From Oscillospiraceae bacterium (GTDB taxonomy: Bacteria > Bacillota > Clostridia > TANB77 > CAG-508), in the NCBI GenBank assembly GCA_009785865.1, contig WQVL01000017.1, forward strand, positions 1 to 40,228: 40,228 nt of DNA. Reading direction: 5' to 3'. The first letter of the stretch is position 1. Every line of letters begins with the position of its first letter. This document shows, in pieces, positions 31,208 to 40,228 of this stretch. A program made the translations under genes and the position numbers. Below the pieces are notes generated by a model. The model worked only from the letters and a program-made list of their open reading frames with translations, was not told where the DNA came from and searched no databases.

Positions 31208-32623
31208 TTGAGTATATATTTTTATAATACTTTAACTAAAAGCAAAGAGAAGTTTACACCTCTAGATGGAAATATTGTAAGGATCTATACTTGTGGCCCT
31301 ACAGTGTATAAGGATGCAACAATTGGAAATATGAAGTCATTCATATTTATGGATACATTAAGAAGAGTCTTAAAATATAATGGATATGACTTAAAACATG
31401 TTATGAATATAACAGATGTTGGGCACTTAGTTTCAGATGGTGATGAAGGCGAAGACAAAATGGCTAAGGCAGCAAAGGAAGAGCAAAAAACACCATTAGA
31501 AATTGCTGGATTTTATACAGAACGTTTTTTAAATGATATAGATAGATTAAATATTGAGAGACCGGAGATAATTTGCAAAGCAACGGACCATATAAAGGAA
31601 ATGGAAGAGTTTGTAGAAGAATTATTAAAAAATGGGTATGCATATGAAACATCTACAGCAATATATTTTGACGTTTCAAAATTAGATGATTACGGGATAT
31701 TATCAGGTATTGACCTAAGAGAACAGAAAGCTGGAGCGCGAGTAGAGGTAGATAAAGAGAAGAAAAATCCATATGATTTTGCAGTTTGGATAAAGGCTCC
31801 GGAAAATCATATAATGAAATGGGAAAGTCCATGGGGACTATGTTATCCGGGATGGCACATAGAATGTAGCGCAATGAGTAAAAAATATTTAGGTGAAGTG
31901 TTTGATATTCATACAGGAGGAATTGATTTAGTTCCTACACATCATGAAAATGAGATTGCTCAGAGCAAAGGAGTAACAGGAAAGATTCCAGCAAAGTTCT
32001 GGATGCATTGTGAGTTCCTACTTGTAGATGGTGGGAAGATGTCTAAAAGTTTAGGAAATGGGTATTTAGTAGAAGATTTAGAAACAAGAAAATATGATCC
32101 ATTAGCGTATAAATTGATGTGTTTTTCATCACACTATAGAAATAAGTTGAATTTTACATGGGATAGCTTAGAAGCAGCACGAAGTGGATTAAACAAGTTA
32201 AGAGAAGGCTATCAAAAGCATAACTTAGCAAATCTTGAGGATGTCATAAACACACAAAGTCAAACAGAAGAATATAGACAAAGATTTTTAGAAGCAATAA
32301 ATGATGATCTGAATATGCCAGTAGCAATGAGCGTAGTATGGGAAATAATTAAGAACCCAAACAAATCAAATAAGTTTGCAGAATTGCTACTAGAATTTGA
32401 TAAAGTATTAGGTTTGGATATAGATAAGGATATAGGATTAACATTTGCAGCAAAAGCGACAGTAATGATTGAAGATTCATCTATCAAATCCTTAATGAAG
32501 CAAAGAGAAAAAGCGCGAGAAGAAAAAAATTGGCAACGATCGGATGAACTTAGAGATGAGTTGAAAGCAATGGGATATATAGTAAAAGATACATCAAATG
32601 GACAGGAAATAACAAAGATATAA
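31208..32623 (+). CDS. cysS: Cysteinyl-tRNA synthetase
   Basis: LYNTLTKSKEKF-like start, YTCGPTVYKDATIGN, WHIECSAMSKKYLG, HHENEIAQSKG, KMSKSLGN. Confidence 0.96.
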   Translation: MSIYFYNTLTKSKEKFTPLDGNIVRIYTCGPTVYKDATIGNMKSFIFMDTLRRVLKYNGYDLKHVMNITDVGHLVSDGDEGEDKMAKAAKEEQKTPLEIAGFYTERFLNDIDRLNIERPEIICKATDHIKEMEEFVEELLKNGYAYETSTAIYFDVSKLDDYGILSGIDLREQKAGARVEVDKEKKNPYDFAVWIKAPENHIMKWESPWGLCYPGWHIECSAMSKKYLGEVFDIHTGGIDLVPTHHENEIAQSKGVTGKIPAKFWMHCEFLLVDGGKMSKSLGNGYLVEDLETRKYDPLAYKLMCFSSHYRNKLNFTWDSLEAARSGLNKLREGYQKHNLANLEDVINTQSQTEEYRQRFLEAINDDLNMPVAMSVVWEIIKNPNKSNKFAELLLEFDKVLGLDIDKDIGLTFAAKATVMIEDSSIKSLMKQREKAREEKNWQRSDELRDELKAMGYIVKDTSNGQEITKI

Positions 32624-32634
32624 TAAGTATTTCA

Positions 32635-32666
32635 TGTACGGGTCTCTATTTATAGAGGCCCGTACA
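32635..32666 (+). terminator. Hairpin after cysS
   Basis: tgtacgggtctctatttatagaggcccgtaca. Confidence 0.5.
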
Positions 32667-32697
32667 CAAATGGAACAAGAAAGGGAGTAATATAAGT

Positions 32698-33186
32698 ATG
32701 GATAGACGTGATAAAAATAATTATTATTTAGATTTAGCAGAAATCGTTTCTAAAAGAGGGACATGCCTTAGAAGGCTATATGGAGCAGTTATTGTTAAGA
32801 ATGATGAAGTAATATCAACAGGATATGTTGGAGCTCCAAGAAATAGAAGAAATTGTTCTGATCTAGGCGTTTGTATTAGAGAAAAGAAAGAAATTCCTCG
32901 CGGAGAGAGATATGAATTATGTCGTAGTGTACATTCAGAAGCAAATGCTATTATCAGTGCATCTAGAAGAGATATGTGCGATAGTACTTTATACTTAACT
33001 GGAGTAGAAAAAACTACAGGAGAATATGTTGAAAATCCAAGTAGTTGCGCAATGTGCAAGAGATTAATAATTAATGCAGGAATAAAAGATGTTATAGCTC
33101 GTACAGATAAGGATAACTACATAACAATTCCTGTATCAGAATGGATAGAAAATGATGATTCATTAGATGGAACATTAGGATACTAG
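32698..33186 (+). CDS. dCMP deaminase / ComEB-like cytidine deaminase
   Basis: VIVKNDEVISTGYVGAPRNRRNC...CRSVHSEANAIISASR...PSSCAMCKRLIINAGI. Confidence 0.9.
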   Translation: MDRRDKNNYYLDLAEIVSKRGTCLRRLYGAVIVKNDEVISTGYVGAPRNRRNCSDLGVCIREKKEIPRGERYELCRSVHSEANAIISASRRDMCDSTLYLTGVEKTTGEYVENPSSCAMCKRLIINAGIKDVIARTDKDNYITIPVSEWIENDDSLDGTLGY

Positions 33187-33234
33187 ATATTTGTTAAATA
33201 GATCTAGTGCATTACTATCACAAGGAGGTAAGAA

Positions 33235-34255
33235 ATGCAGTTCTTTGTCAGATTAAAAAATGCAGTCATAAAGTTTGAAGAGTATCAAAATTTTTCTACT
33301 GAAAGGATAATTAATGGTATAAAATACTTTTTAAAGTTAATGATAATATTTGCTGTTATTTTAACGATTGTTCTTACATATAACGCATATGTTACTATAA
33401 CTAATGCCATTAAAGATTTTGAAGAAAGTTTTCCAAACTTTGCAGTGGAAGATAATCAACTAGTGCTTGTAGATGTAGAATATGCATATATTGAAAGCGG
33501 ACCTCTGATTATTGTAGCAGATAGTAGAACATCCAATATAGAAGATGTATATGTTCATAGAAACCATGAACTATCCATTGTATTATTGCAAGACAGGATA
33601 GCCATTGGAAATAGAATGATGAATCTGATAATAGGAAGTCCAAGTATCACATACGAAGAATTAGCATATAATCAGAATTTGGATGAGATAACAAAAGATT
33701 CGGTTCTAGAGACTCTTAATGGGACAAACTGGACTGCATTCTATGGAATATTTATAGCCGTTCGGATTAATAAGTAACTTCATGATATACTCAGTTATGA
33801 CTTTTATAGATGTACTACTGATATCAATTCTTGGGTTTTTAGTGAGTAGAATTTTTAGAATGACTTTAAGATATAGACATATATTGAATATAGCTTTTCA
33901 TGCTGTTACTTTACCAGTAATATTAGCGATAATATACTTTAGTGTGAACATGCTTACAGGATTTGAAATAAGACTTTTCAGAATGGCATATGATGCGATT
34001 GCATATATATATATACTTACTGCGATGTTAATAATTAGAGCAGACATGATGAAAAAACAACTGGAGTTACTGAAAATGGTAGAAGTACAAAAGCAAGTAA
34101 GGATAGAGTTGGAGCAAGAAAAGCAAGAGAAGAAAGAAAAGAAAAAGGAAAATAAAGAAGATAAGGAAGAAGAAGGTTCCAAAAGCAAGAAAGAGACAGG
34201 AGAAACGGCTCCGGAAGGTAGTCAGGCAATAGAGGAAAATGGGACATCAAATTAG
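33235..34255 (+). CDS. DUF1189-like membrane protein, CGGN +1 site at 33763
   Basis: [43 protein letters not shown]...[15 protein letters not shown][c][31 protein letters not shown]; the shift joins a continuous TM region. Confidence 0.82.
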
Positions 34256-34266
34256 AGGAGAAGGAA

Positions 34267-36085
34267 ATGAGCAAAAAAGGCGAGAAGAAGGACAAGGGAG
34301 ACAAGAAAAAAAGCAAGAAGAAAATGTATTATGGGATAATAGCAGCTGTATTAATAATAGTATTGGCGGTATCTGCATATATGTTTTTCTTTGCGTCCAA
34401 TGATGATAATGATGAAGAAGCAGATTTAACATATACTGAACTTATAAGAAACATATCAGAAGGGACAGTAAAAAGCATAGAAATGAGGACTGGAAGCAAT
34501 TCAATTACAGTAGAATTTAATGATGAAGATAAGGAAGAGCAAACTGTAATTGTGCCAAATATTCAAGCATTTATGGAATTTATTCAAGAAGAGATCTTGG
34601 AAGGAAATGAACTAGAAGTTACTCAATTGCCAGTAAATATTTTGGTTAGAACTTCGCAAACTGCAGTTGCATTGTTACCAACAGCTATGATTGCAGTACT
34701 CATAATTATAATCATCAAGATGCAAGGATTAGGGGATAAAGGTAAAGTATATGATGCAGAAGCTGATAAAGAAACGCAGACAACGTTTGAGGATGTGGCT
34801 GGACTAGAAGAAGAAAAAGGTGAATTAATTGAAATCGTAAACTTTTTAAAAGAACCTGACAAGTTTTATGAAATGGGAGCAAAAATTCCAAAAGGAATAC
34901 TTCTTTGTGGTAAACCAGGTACAGGAAAGACATTAATAGCAAGAGCAATAGCAGGGGAAGCAAATGTACCATTTATACAAATGAGTGGATCTGAGTTTAT
35001 AGAAATGTTTGCTGGTTTAGGAGCATCAAGAGTAAGGAAACTATTTGAAAGAGCAAAGAAAATGTCTCCTTGTATTGTATTCATAGATGAAATAGATGCG
35101 ATTGGAGCAAGAAGAACAAGTGCTAGCGGTGCAGAAACAGAGAATAATCAAACATTAAACCAGCTGTTAGTAGAAATGGATGGATTCCAAAAAGGTGAGA
35201 CAGTAATAGTTTTAGCAGCAACAAATAGGCCAGAAATGTTGGATAAAGCGTTACTAAGACCAGGTAGATTTGATAGACAAATAACAATAGCAGCACCAGA
35301 TGTTAAAGGTAGAGAAGAAATACTAAAAATTCATAGTAGAAACAAGAAATTTGCTGAAGGAATAACATTAAGAAGTATTGCTGAAGATACTGCAGGATTC
35401 ACAGGAGCAGAACTTGAAAATGTTCTAAATGAAGCTGCAATTATAGCAACAATAAATAAACACGAAGCAATAGAAATGCGGAGACTTAGAAGAAGCAGTA
35501 AAAAAAGTGACTATAGGTTTGCAAAAGCATAGCAGAGTTATATCAGATAAGGAAAAGAAATTAACTGCATATCATGAAGCGGGACATGCAATAGTGTCTA
35601 AATTCTTAGAAACGCATCTTGATGTAAAAGAGATATCTATTATACCAAGAGGAGCAGCTGGCGGATATACTATGTATAAGACTAATGAAGATAAATACTA
35701 CAGATCAAAAATAGAAATGGAAGAATGGTTAGTTTCACTTCTAGGTGGCAGAGCAGCAGAACAGATTGCTTTAAATGATATTTCCACAGGAGCTAGTAAT
35801 GATATTGAAGTGGCAACAGGGATTGCTAAAGATATGGTAATAAAGTATGGAATGAGTGAAAGAATAGGATTAGTTAATCTTGAACAAAAAAATCCATATG
35901 AAAGAGCAACATTTGGAGATAATATTGATGAATTAGTAGGGCAAGAAGTAAAGGTATTTATTGATAATGCTTACAAAGCTGCTAAAGAAATACTATTAGC
36001 TAATATGGATAAGTTGCATGCAGTATCTGAAAGATTATTAGAAAAAGAAACTATATCTGCAGAAGAGTTTGAAACATTTTTTTAA
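34267..36085 (+). CDS. ftsH: ATP-dependent zinc metalloprotease FtsH, CGGN +1 site at 35479
   Basis: [78 protein letters not shown][c][43 protein letters not shown]. Confidence 0.97.
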
Positions 36086-36265
36086 AAATAAGCAAGTGAA
36101 CAAAAAATGCAGAGATAGTAGGTAATTAAAATATACTACGGGTACAACAGATACATTTATGCAAAAGAAGTGTATAGATAGAAATATGTCAAATAATTAC
36201 AGAAATATGTCAGAAAATAGGAAAAGAACATATAAATAACATAAAAAAAGGTAAGGTTTGGAAAA

Positions 36266-36301
36266 AGAGCATCCGCAGAGGTATAGCGGGTGCTTTTTTT
36301 A
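36266..36301 (+). terminator. Rho-independent terminator
   Basis: gagcatccgcagaggtatagcgggtgctttttttaa. Confidence 0.75.
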
Positions 36302-36421
36302 ATGCACAAAACCATATATTGACATACATTAGACGAAGATGCGAAAATGTTTGCAAAGTAAAAGTGTCAACAACTTCAAGAACATTGTTGAAGTAAAATA
36401 GACACAAAAGGAGAGAAAAAT

Positions 36422-39244
36422 ATGAATGAAATAAGTATATTTCGAATTCTAGCAACAATAGGAATAGCGATGTGTATAGGGTTAATATATCTAGTAGACA
36501 AAAGAAGAAAAAACAAACTAGAATTAGTAATCCAAAGGGGAGCTGGAGTAATAGCAGTAGTAATGCTACTAGCTGTAAACTTACCAGTTATGGCTCATAT
36601 ATACGATGCAATTGTAAATACCGATAATGAAGTTGCATATGTATATTATGAAGAGGAAGAAGAAAATTTAGAAATAGACTATGAAGAAGAAGCTGAATAC
36701 GAAGAGTATAGTTATGGAGAGAATGAGGAGTACGAGGAGTATACTTACGACGAATATCAAGCAGTTGAGTATAAGGTAGAAGGAAATAATATAGAAATAG
36801 AAAACGAAATTATTGCAACAGGAGGATACATAGGAATAGCACCTTTTAACCTAATAGCTCCATTAGATAGGACAGTAATAGAAAGTGGAACACTAGGAAC
36901 AATACAATGGGAAATAGACACATTAGGAACCTTATGGTTTGGTGGAGGAACATTTCCCCTTCCAGCACAATTAGATAATACACCATGGAGAAACACTATT
37001 ACGAGAATAGTTTTCACAGACTATGTTGACACTGATTTTAGGTTGAACTTGTTTAGCAATATGTCTGTACTACAAGAAGTAGAAAATATACATAGATTAG
37101 ATGTTAGTAACATTACAATTATGGAAAGCATGTTTAGAAATACAAGCAGCCTAACAAGTTTAGATTTGTCAAGTTGGGATGTTAGCAATGTAACTACTAT
37201 GCAGACCATGTTTGAAGGGGCTTCAAGTTTAACAAGTTTAGATGTAAGCAGTTGGAATACAACTAATGTAACCACTATGCTGAATATGTTTAGCGGCGCT
37301 TCTGACTTAGTGAGCCTAGATGTATCGAGTTGGAATACGAGCAATGTAACAAATATGAGAAATATGTTTGAAGGAGCATTAAGTTTAACGAGTTTAGATG
37401 TATCGACATGGCAGACAGGAAGTGTAACAACTATGGAGAGAATGTTTTATAGAGCATCAAGCTTGACAAGTTTAGATGTAAGCAATTGGAATACAGGGAA
37501 TGTAGAAGCAATGAGCTGGATGTTCTATGGAGCATCTAGTATAGATAATTTAGATGTGTCAAGTTGGGATACTAGTAATGTAGAAGCAATGTGGGGGATG
37601 TTTCTGGGAACATCAAGTTTAACAAGTTTAGATGTATCAAGTTGGGATACAGGGAATGTACAAGTTATGACTCTAATGTTTAGTGCTGCAACAGGATTGA
37701 CAAATCTAGACGTATCAAATTGGAATACATCTAACGTAATAACCATGGAGAGAATGTTTTGGGGTGCAGATGGATTAACACATTTAGATGTATCGAGTTG
37801 GGATACAAGTAGTGTAACAAATACGTGGGGAATGTTTTGGAATGCATCTAGTATAGATAATTTAGATGTATCGAATTGGGATATGAGTAATGTAACAAAT
37901 ATGAGAAGCATGTTTGCTGGAGCAACAAGTATAACGAACTTAGATGTATCAAGTTGGGATACAGGGAATGTAACAAACATGGAGAGTATGTTTAATGCTA
38001 CAAACGTAACGACTTTAGATGTATCAAGTTGGGATACAGCAAGTGTAACAAACATGGCAAGTATGTTTAGCAATACAAGTGTAACGAGTTTAGACTTATC
38101 AAACTGGGATACAAGCAATGTAACAAATATGGCAGGTATGTTTTGGGTTGCATCAGATTTAACGAGCTTAGATGTGTCGAGTTGGAATACAAGTAATGTA
38201 ACAAATATGTCAAGCATGTTTATGGCAGCGTCAAGTTTAGAAAGATTAGATTTATCGAGTTGGGATACAGGGAATGTAACAAATATGCAGCATATGTTTT
38301 TTGGTGCTACTTCGTTAAGAGAATTAACATTAGCAGAAAACTTCCACTTCCATGGAGGAATAGCGGTAGGGATTCCGGATGTACCAAATAATCAGTATTA
38401 TACAGGATTCTGGCAAAATGTAGGGACAGGAACAGTAAGTGCTCCTAACGGAATATATGTATGGACCTCAACAGAATTGATGAATAAGTACAATGTACAT
38501 GGACAAACATCACAAAATACATGGGTATGGCAAAGATTACTACATATATTAGGCTTTGATGCAAATGGTGGAACAGGAAGCATGGATAATGCAAGTGTAG
38601 GATTAAATCAAACAATAACATTACCAGCAAGTACATTTACTAGAGCAGGATATACATTTACAGGATGGAATACAGAAGCAGATGGTTCAGGAGTGCATTT
38701 TGCAGACTTAGCAAGTTATACACATACAGTATCAGGAAATGTAAGGTTATTTGCCCAATGGACACAAGATGTAGAAGATACATATAGGGTAACATTTAGT
38801 GTAAGGAACTTCGTAGGAGGATCACTAACACTAGGTGGAGTGACAGTACAAGGAAATGAAATAGGAGAGATGACAGTAGAACCAGGAACAAGATTAACAT
38901 TAGAATCAAGAGCAGGAGTTCTATATCTATCATTAGGAGGAACACCATTTGAAGGATTTATAATAGCAGCACTATATATAAATGGAGTATCTATAGTAGA
39001 TGATATAGAAGGACTGATGATAGAAGATAATATGCATATAGAGATTAGATTTGTGGAAGAAAACATGGGGGATGTAAAAGGAGAGTATCAGCCAGCAGGT
39101 AATAACAATCAAGGAACAGGAAATGCAGTATCAACAGCTGATGATACAAACATCATAATGTATATAGTAATAATGATAATACCGGCAGCTCTAATTTTAG
39201 GATATATAATATTTGTAATACTAAAGAAAAAAAGAGATAAATAA
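36422..39244 (+). CDS. BspA-like surface protein with tandem DUF285 repeats, Listeria-Bacteroides (Flg_new) repeat and C-terminal TM anchor
   Basis: Repeated LDVSSWDTSNVTNMxxMFxGASSLTS; GFDANGGTGSMDNASVGLNQTITLPASTFTRAGYTFTGWNTEADGSG; C-terminal NAVSTADDTN-TM-KKKRDK. Confidence 0.9.
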   Translation: MNEISIFRILATIGIAMCIGLIYLVDKRRKNKLELVIQRGAGVIAVVMLLAVNLPVMAHIYDAIVNTDNEVAYVYYEEEEENLEIDYEEEAEYEEYSYGENEEYEEYTYDEYQAVEYKVEGNNIEIENEIIATGGYIGIAPFNLIAPLDRTVIESGTLGTIQWEIDTLGTLWFGGGTFPLPAQLDNTPWRNTITRIVFTDYVDTDFRLNLFSNMSVLQEVENIHRLDVSNITIMESMFRNTSSLTSLDLSSWDVSNVTTMQTMFEGASSLTSLDVSSWNTTNVTTMLNMFSGASDLVSLDVSSWNTSNVTNMRNMFEGALSLTSLDVSTWQTGSVTTMERMFYRASSLTSLDVSNWNTGNVEAMSWMFYGASSIDNLDVSSWDTSNVEAMWGMFLGTSSLTSLDVSSWDTGNVQVMTLMFSAATGLTNLDVSNWNTSNVITMERMFWGADGLTHLDVSSWDTSSVTNTWGMFWNASSIDNLDVSNWDMSNVTNMRSMFAGATSITNLDVSSWDTGNVTNMESMFNATNVTTLDVSSWDTASVTNMASMFSNTSVTSLDLSNWDTSNVTNMAGMFWVASDLTSLDVSSWNTSNVTNMSSMFMAASSLERLDLSSWDTGNVTNMQHMFFGATSLRELTLAENFHFHGGIAVGIPDVPNNQYYTGFWQNVGTGTVSAPNGIYVWTSTELMNKYNVHGQTSQNTWVWQRLLHILGFDANGGTGSMDNASVGLNQTITLPASTFTRAGYTFTGWNTEADGSGVHFADLASYTHTVSGNVRLFAQWTQDVEDTYRVTFSVRNFVGGSLTLGGVTVQGNEIGEMTVEPGTRLTLESRAGVLYLSLGGTPFEGFIIAALYINGVSIVDDIEGLMIEDNMHIEIRFVEENMGDVKGEYQPAGNNNQGTGNAVSTADDTNIIMYIVIMIIPAALILGYIIFVILKKKRDK
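37090..38330 (+). repeat. Tandem about 72-nt coding repeats (DUF285, about 24 aa each)
   Basis: Recurrent ...ttagatgtatcaagttgggatacaagtaatgtaacaaatatg... Confidence 0.85.
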
Positions 39245-39395
39245 TATTAAATGACTTTCCTAAATCTTTTCGTAATTACACAATATATATTATTGCAATT
39301 TAAAACTGTTTATGCTAAAATATTGAAATCGGATGATACAGAAGTATACTTTATGAAAAGATATTACGACTAAGAAATGAAGGGAGCAAACACAA

Positions 39396-39653
39396 GTGGA
39401 AATTTTACAATCAGTGTTAATTGTTATATATGTGCTAGTAGCTTTAGGAATTATAATATTAGCGTTAATACAAGGAAAAGATGACGAAGGAGCATCAGGA
39501 GCAGTAATGGGAGGAAGTGGCGGTTCAAGCTTTTATGAAAAAAATAAAGGCAGAACTAAAGAAGGAATGATGAAAAAATGGACAATCATATTAGCAGTAG
39601 CCTTTGCTTTCCTTACAGTTGGACTTGGAATTGTTTTAATGTATAATGCATAA
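39396..39653 (+). CDS. secG: Preprotein translocase subunit SecG
   Basis: MEILQSVLIVIYVLVALGIIILALIQGKDDEGASGAVMGGSGGSSFYEKNKGRTKEGMMKKWTIILAVAFAFLTVGLGIVL. Confidence 0.93.
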   Translation: MEILQSVLIVIYVLVALGIIILALIQGKDDEGASGAVMGGSGGSSFYEKNKGRTKEGMMKKWTIILAVAFAFLTVGLGIVLMYNA

Positions 39654-39717
39654 TTTTCTTAGCTGTATGAACATAGTAATTTACAGATAAGTGATGTTTA
39701 AGTAAAATCAATAATAA

Positions 39718-39754
39718 GGAACAGGTTTAATTAAAGAAGCCTGTTCCTTTTGTT
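39718..39754 (+). terminator. Rho-independent terminator after secG
   Basis: ggaacaggtttaattaaagaagcctgttccttttgtt. Confidence 0.75.
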
Positions 39755-39766
39755 ATAGGTAAAGTA

Positions 39767-39941
39767 TTATATTACCCCTTTAACAAAGGTTATAATATTA
39801 GGGAATATCAATGATGTTATAGAAAATATAATAACTACTACTCCGCCGAAGCTTATTCTTATTTTCCCTTATTTCATACAGTCCATAAGTTAATGTTCTT
39901 ATGAAAATCCAAATTGATATAATTAATATAATAAACTTCAT
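39767..39941 (-). CDS. Small (57 aa) two-TM protein visible only with the CGGN rule (site at 39846-39848, minus strand)
   Basis: RBS aaggaaggtg; MKFIILIISIWIFIRTLTYGLYEIRENKNKL[c]GGVVVIIFSITSLIFPNIITFVKGVI*. Confidence 0.55.
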
Positions 39942-39994
39942 ATTTATAGGCACCTTCCTTTTAAGATGAGCAATTTGATTAAAGCCATTTCTAT

Positions 39995-40228
39995 TTAGAG
40001 TCTATTGAATACATACGAACCTTTTACGGTTACATCTACGCTAACATCAAAAAAACTATTTTGATAATTATTTAACCAATCAGAGTCTCTCCAATCACCG
40101 AATAGTTAGGTGATGTCTACGTGCGTATCTACCAAATCCAGCAATATCAGAACTGAAATCTTTAGCGGTTGTATATAAATAGGATTGTATATGATTTCTT
40201 AAATAGCTACTGGCATATTCTTCTATCA
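39995..40228 (-). CDS. C-terminal part of a Ger(x)C-like spore germination protein (truncated by window edge), CGGN +1 site at 40098-40100 (minus strand)
   Basis: ...IEEYASSYLRNHIQSYLYTTAKDFSSDIAGFGRYARRHHLTI[c]GDWRDSDWLNNYQNSFFDVSVDVTVKGSYVFNRL*; resembles GerAC C-terminus (SDIxGFGxxxRR...W...W...F...V.V.V.V). Confidence 0.65.

Noticed and set aside
326-36085. Interpreting the split genes as pseudogenes (genome decay)
   Set aside because: All lesions are the same event (extra C before a Gly codon, CGG in phase) in essential genes such as era, folD and ftsH, with otherwise intact sequences and no other indels or nonsense mutations seen.
326-36085. Random long-read indel errors
   Set aside because: Errors would usually fall in homopolymers and in any phase. 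Here long A/T runs are intact, and each shift falls on an in-frame CGG, on both strands. Read-level verification is still required.
326-36085. Simple codon reassignment of CGG (e.g. to Gly, Trp or Gln)
   Set aside because: A triplet reassignment would not change frame; the downstream sequence is only correct in the +1 frame.
37021-38217. Long minus-strand ORFs (37021-37344, 37525-38217) opposite the BspA-like gene
   Set aside because: Antisense shadow ORFs created by the tandem repeat composition.
37090-38330. CRISPR array
   Set aside because: The periodic repeats are coding DUF285 repeats inside a long ORF; no CRISPR-like repeat/spacer structure elsewhere.

Overview
Low-GC spore-forming Firmicute (Clostridia-like) chromosomal window. 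It carries housekeeping and sporulation genes (yqfC, yqfD, ybeY, era, yqzL-like, recO, hpf, alpha/beta SASP, Cof-type HAD, spoIVB, folD, dprA, PBP1a, cysS, comEB-like, ftsH, secG, Ger(x)C-like), a Tad/type-IV-pilus-like locus (about 9.8-22.8 kb), an AbiEi/AbiEii toxin-antitoxin cassette inserted at the 3' end of spoIVB, and a large BspA-like (DUF285-repeat) surface protein. The main observation is that many conserved genes look broken into two or more ORFs, and every break falls at an in-frame CGG codon. Skipping the C (reading CGGN as GGN = Gly, a +1 shift) restores the expected full-length protein each time, for example Era, RecO, FolD, DprA, SpoIVB (5 sites), FtsH, YqfD, PBP1a and AbiEii. 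My manual scan of both strands found 34 in-frame CGG codons. All are compatible with this rule, nearly all require it, and I found none that must be read as Arg. All other CGG trinucleotides I saw in genes are out of frame (e.g. AGC GGA, GCG GTA). There is no common upstream codon and usually no adjacent stop codon. This suggests a genome-wide recoding: either +1 frameshifting or quadruplet decoding of CGGN as glycine. The rule also predicts two otherwise invisible minus-strand genes at the right edge. Everything here was read by eye; no searches were run.
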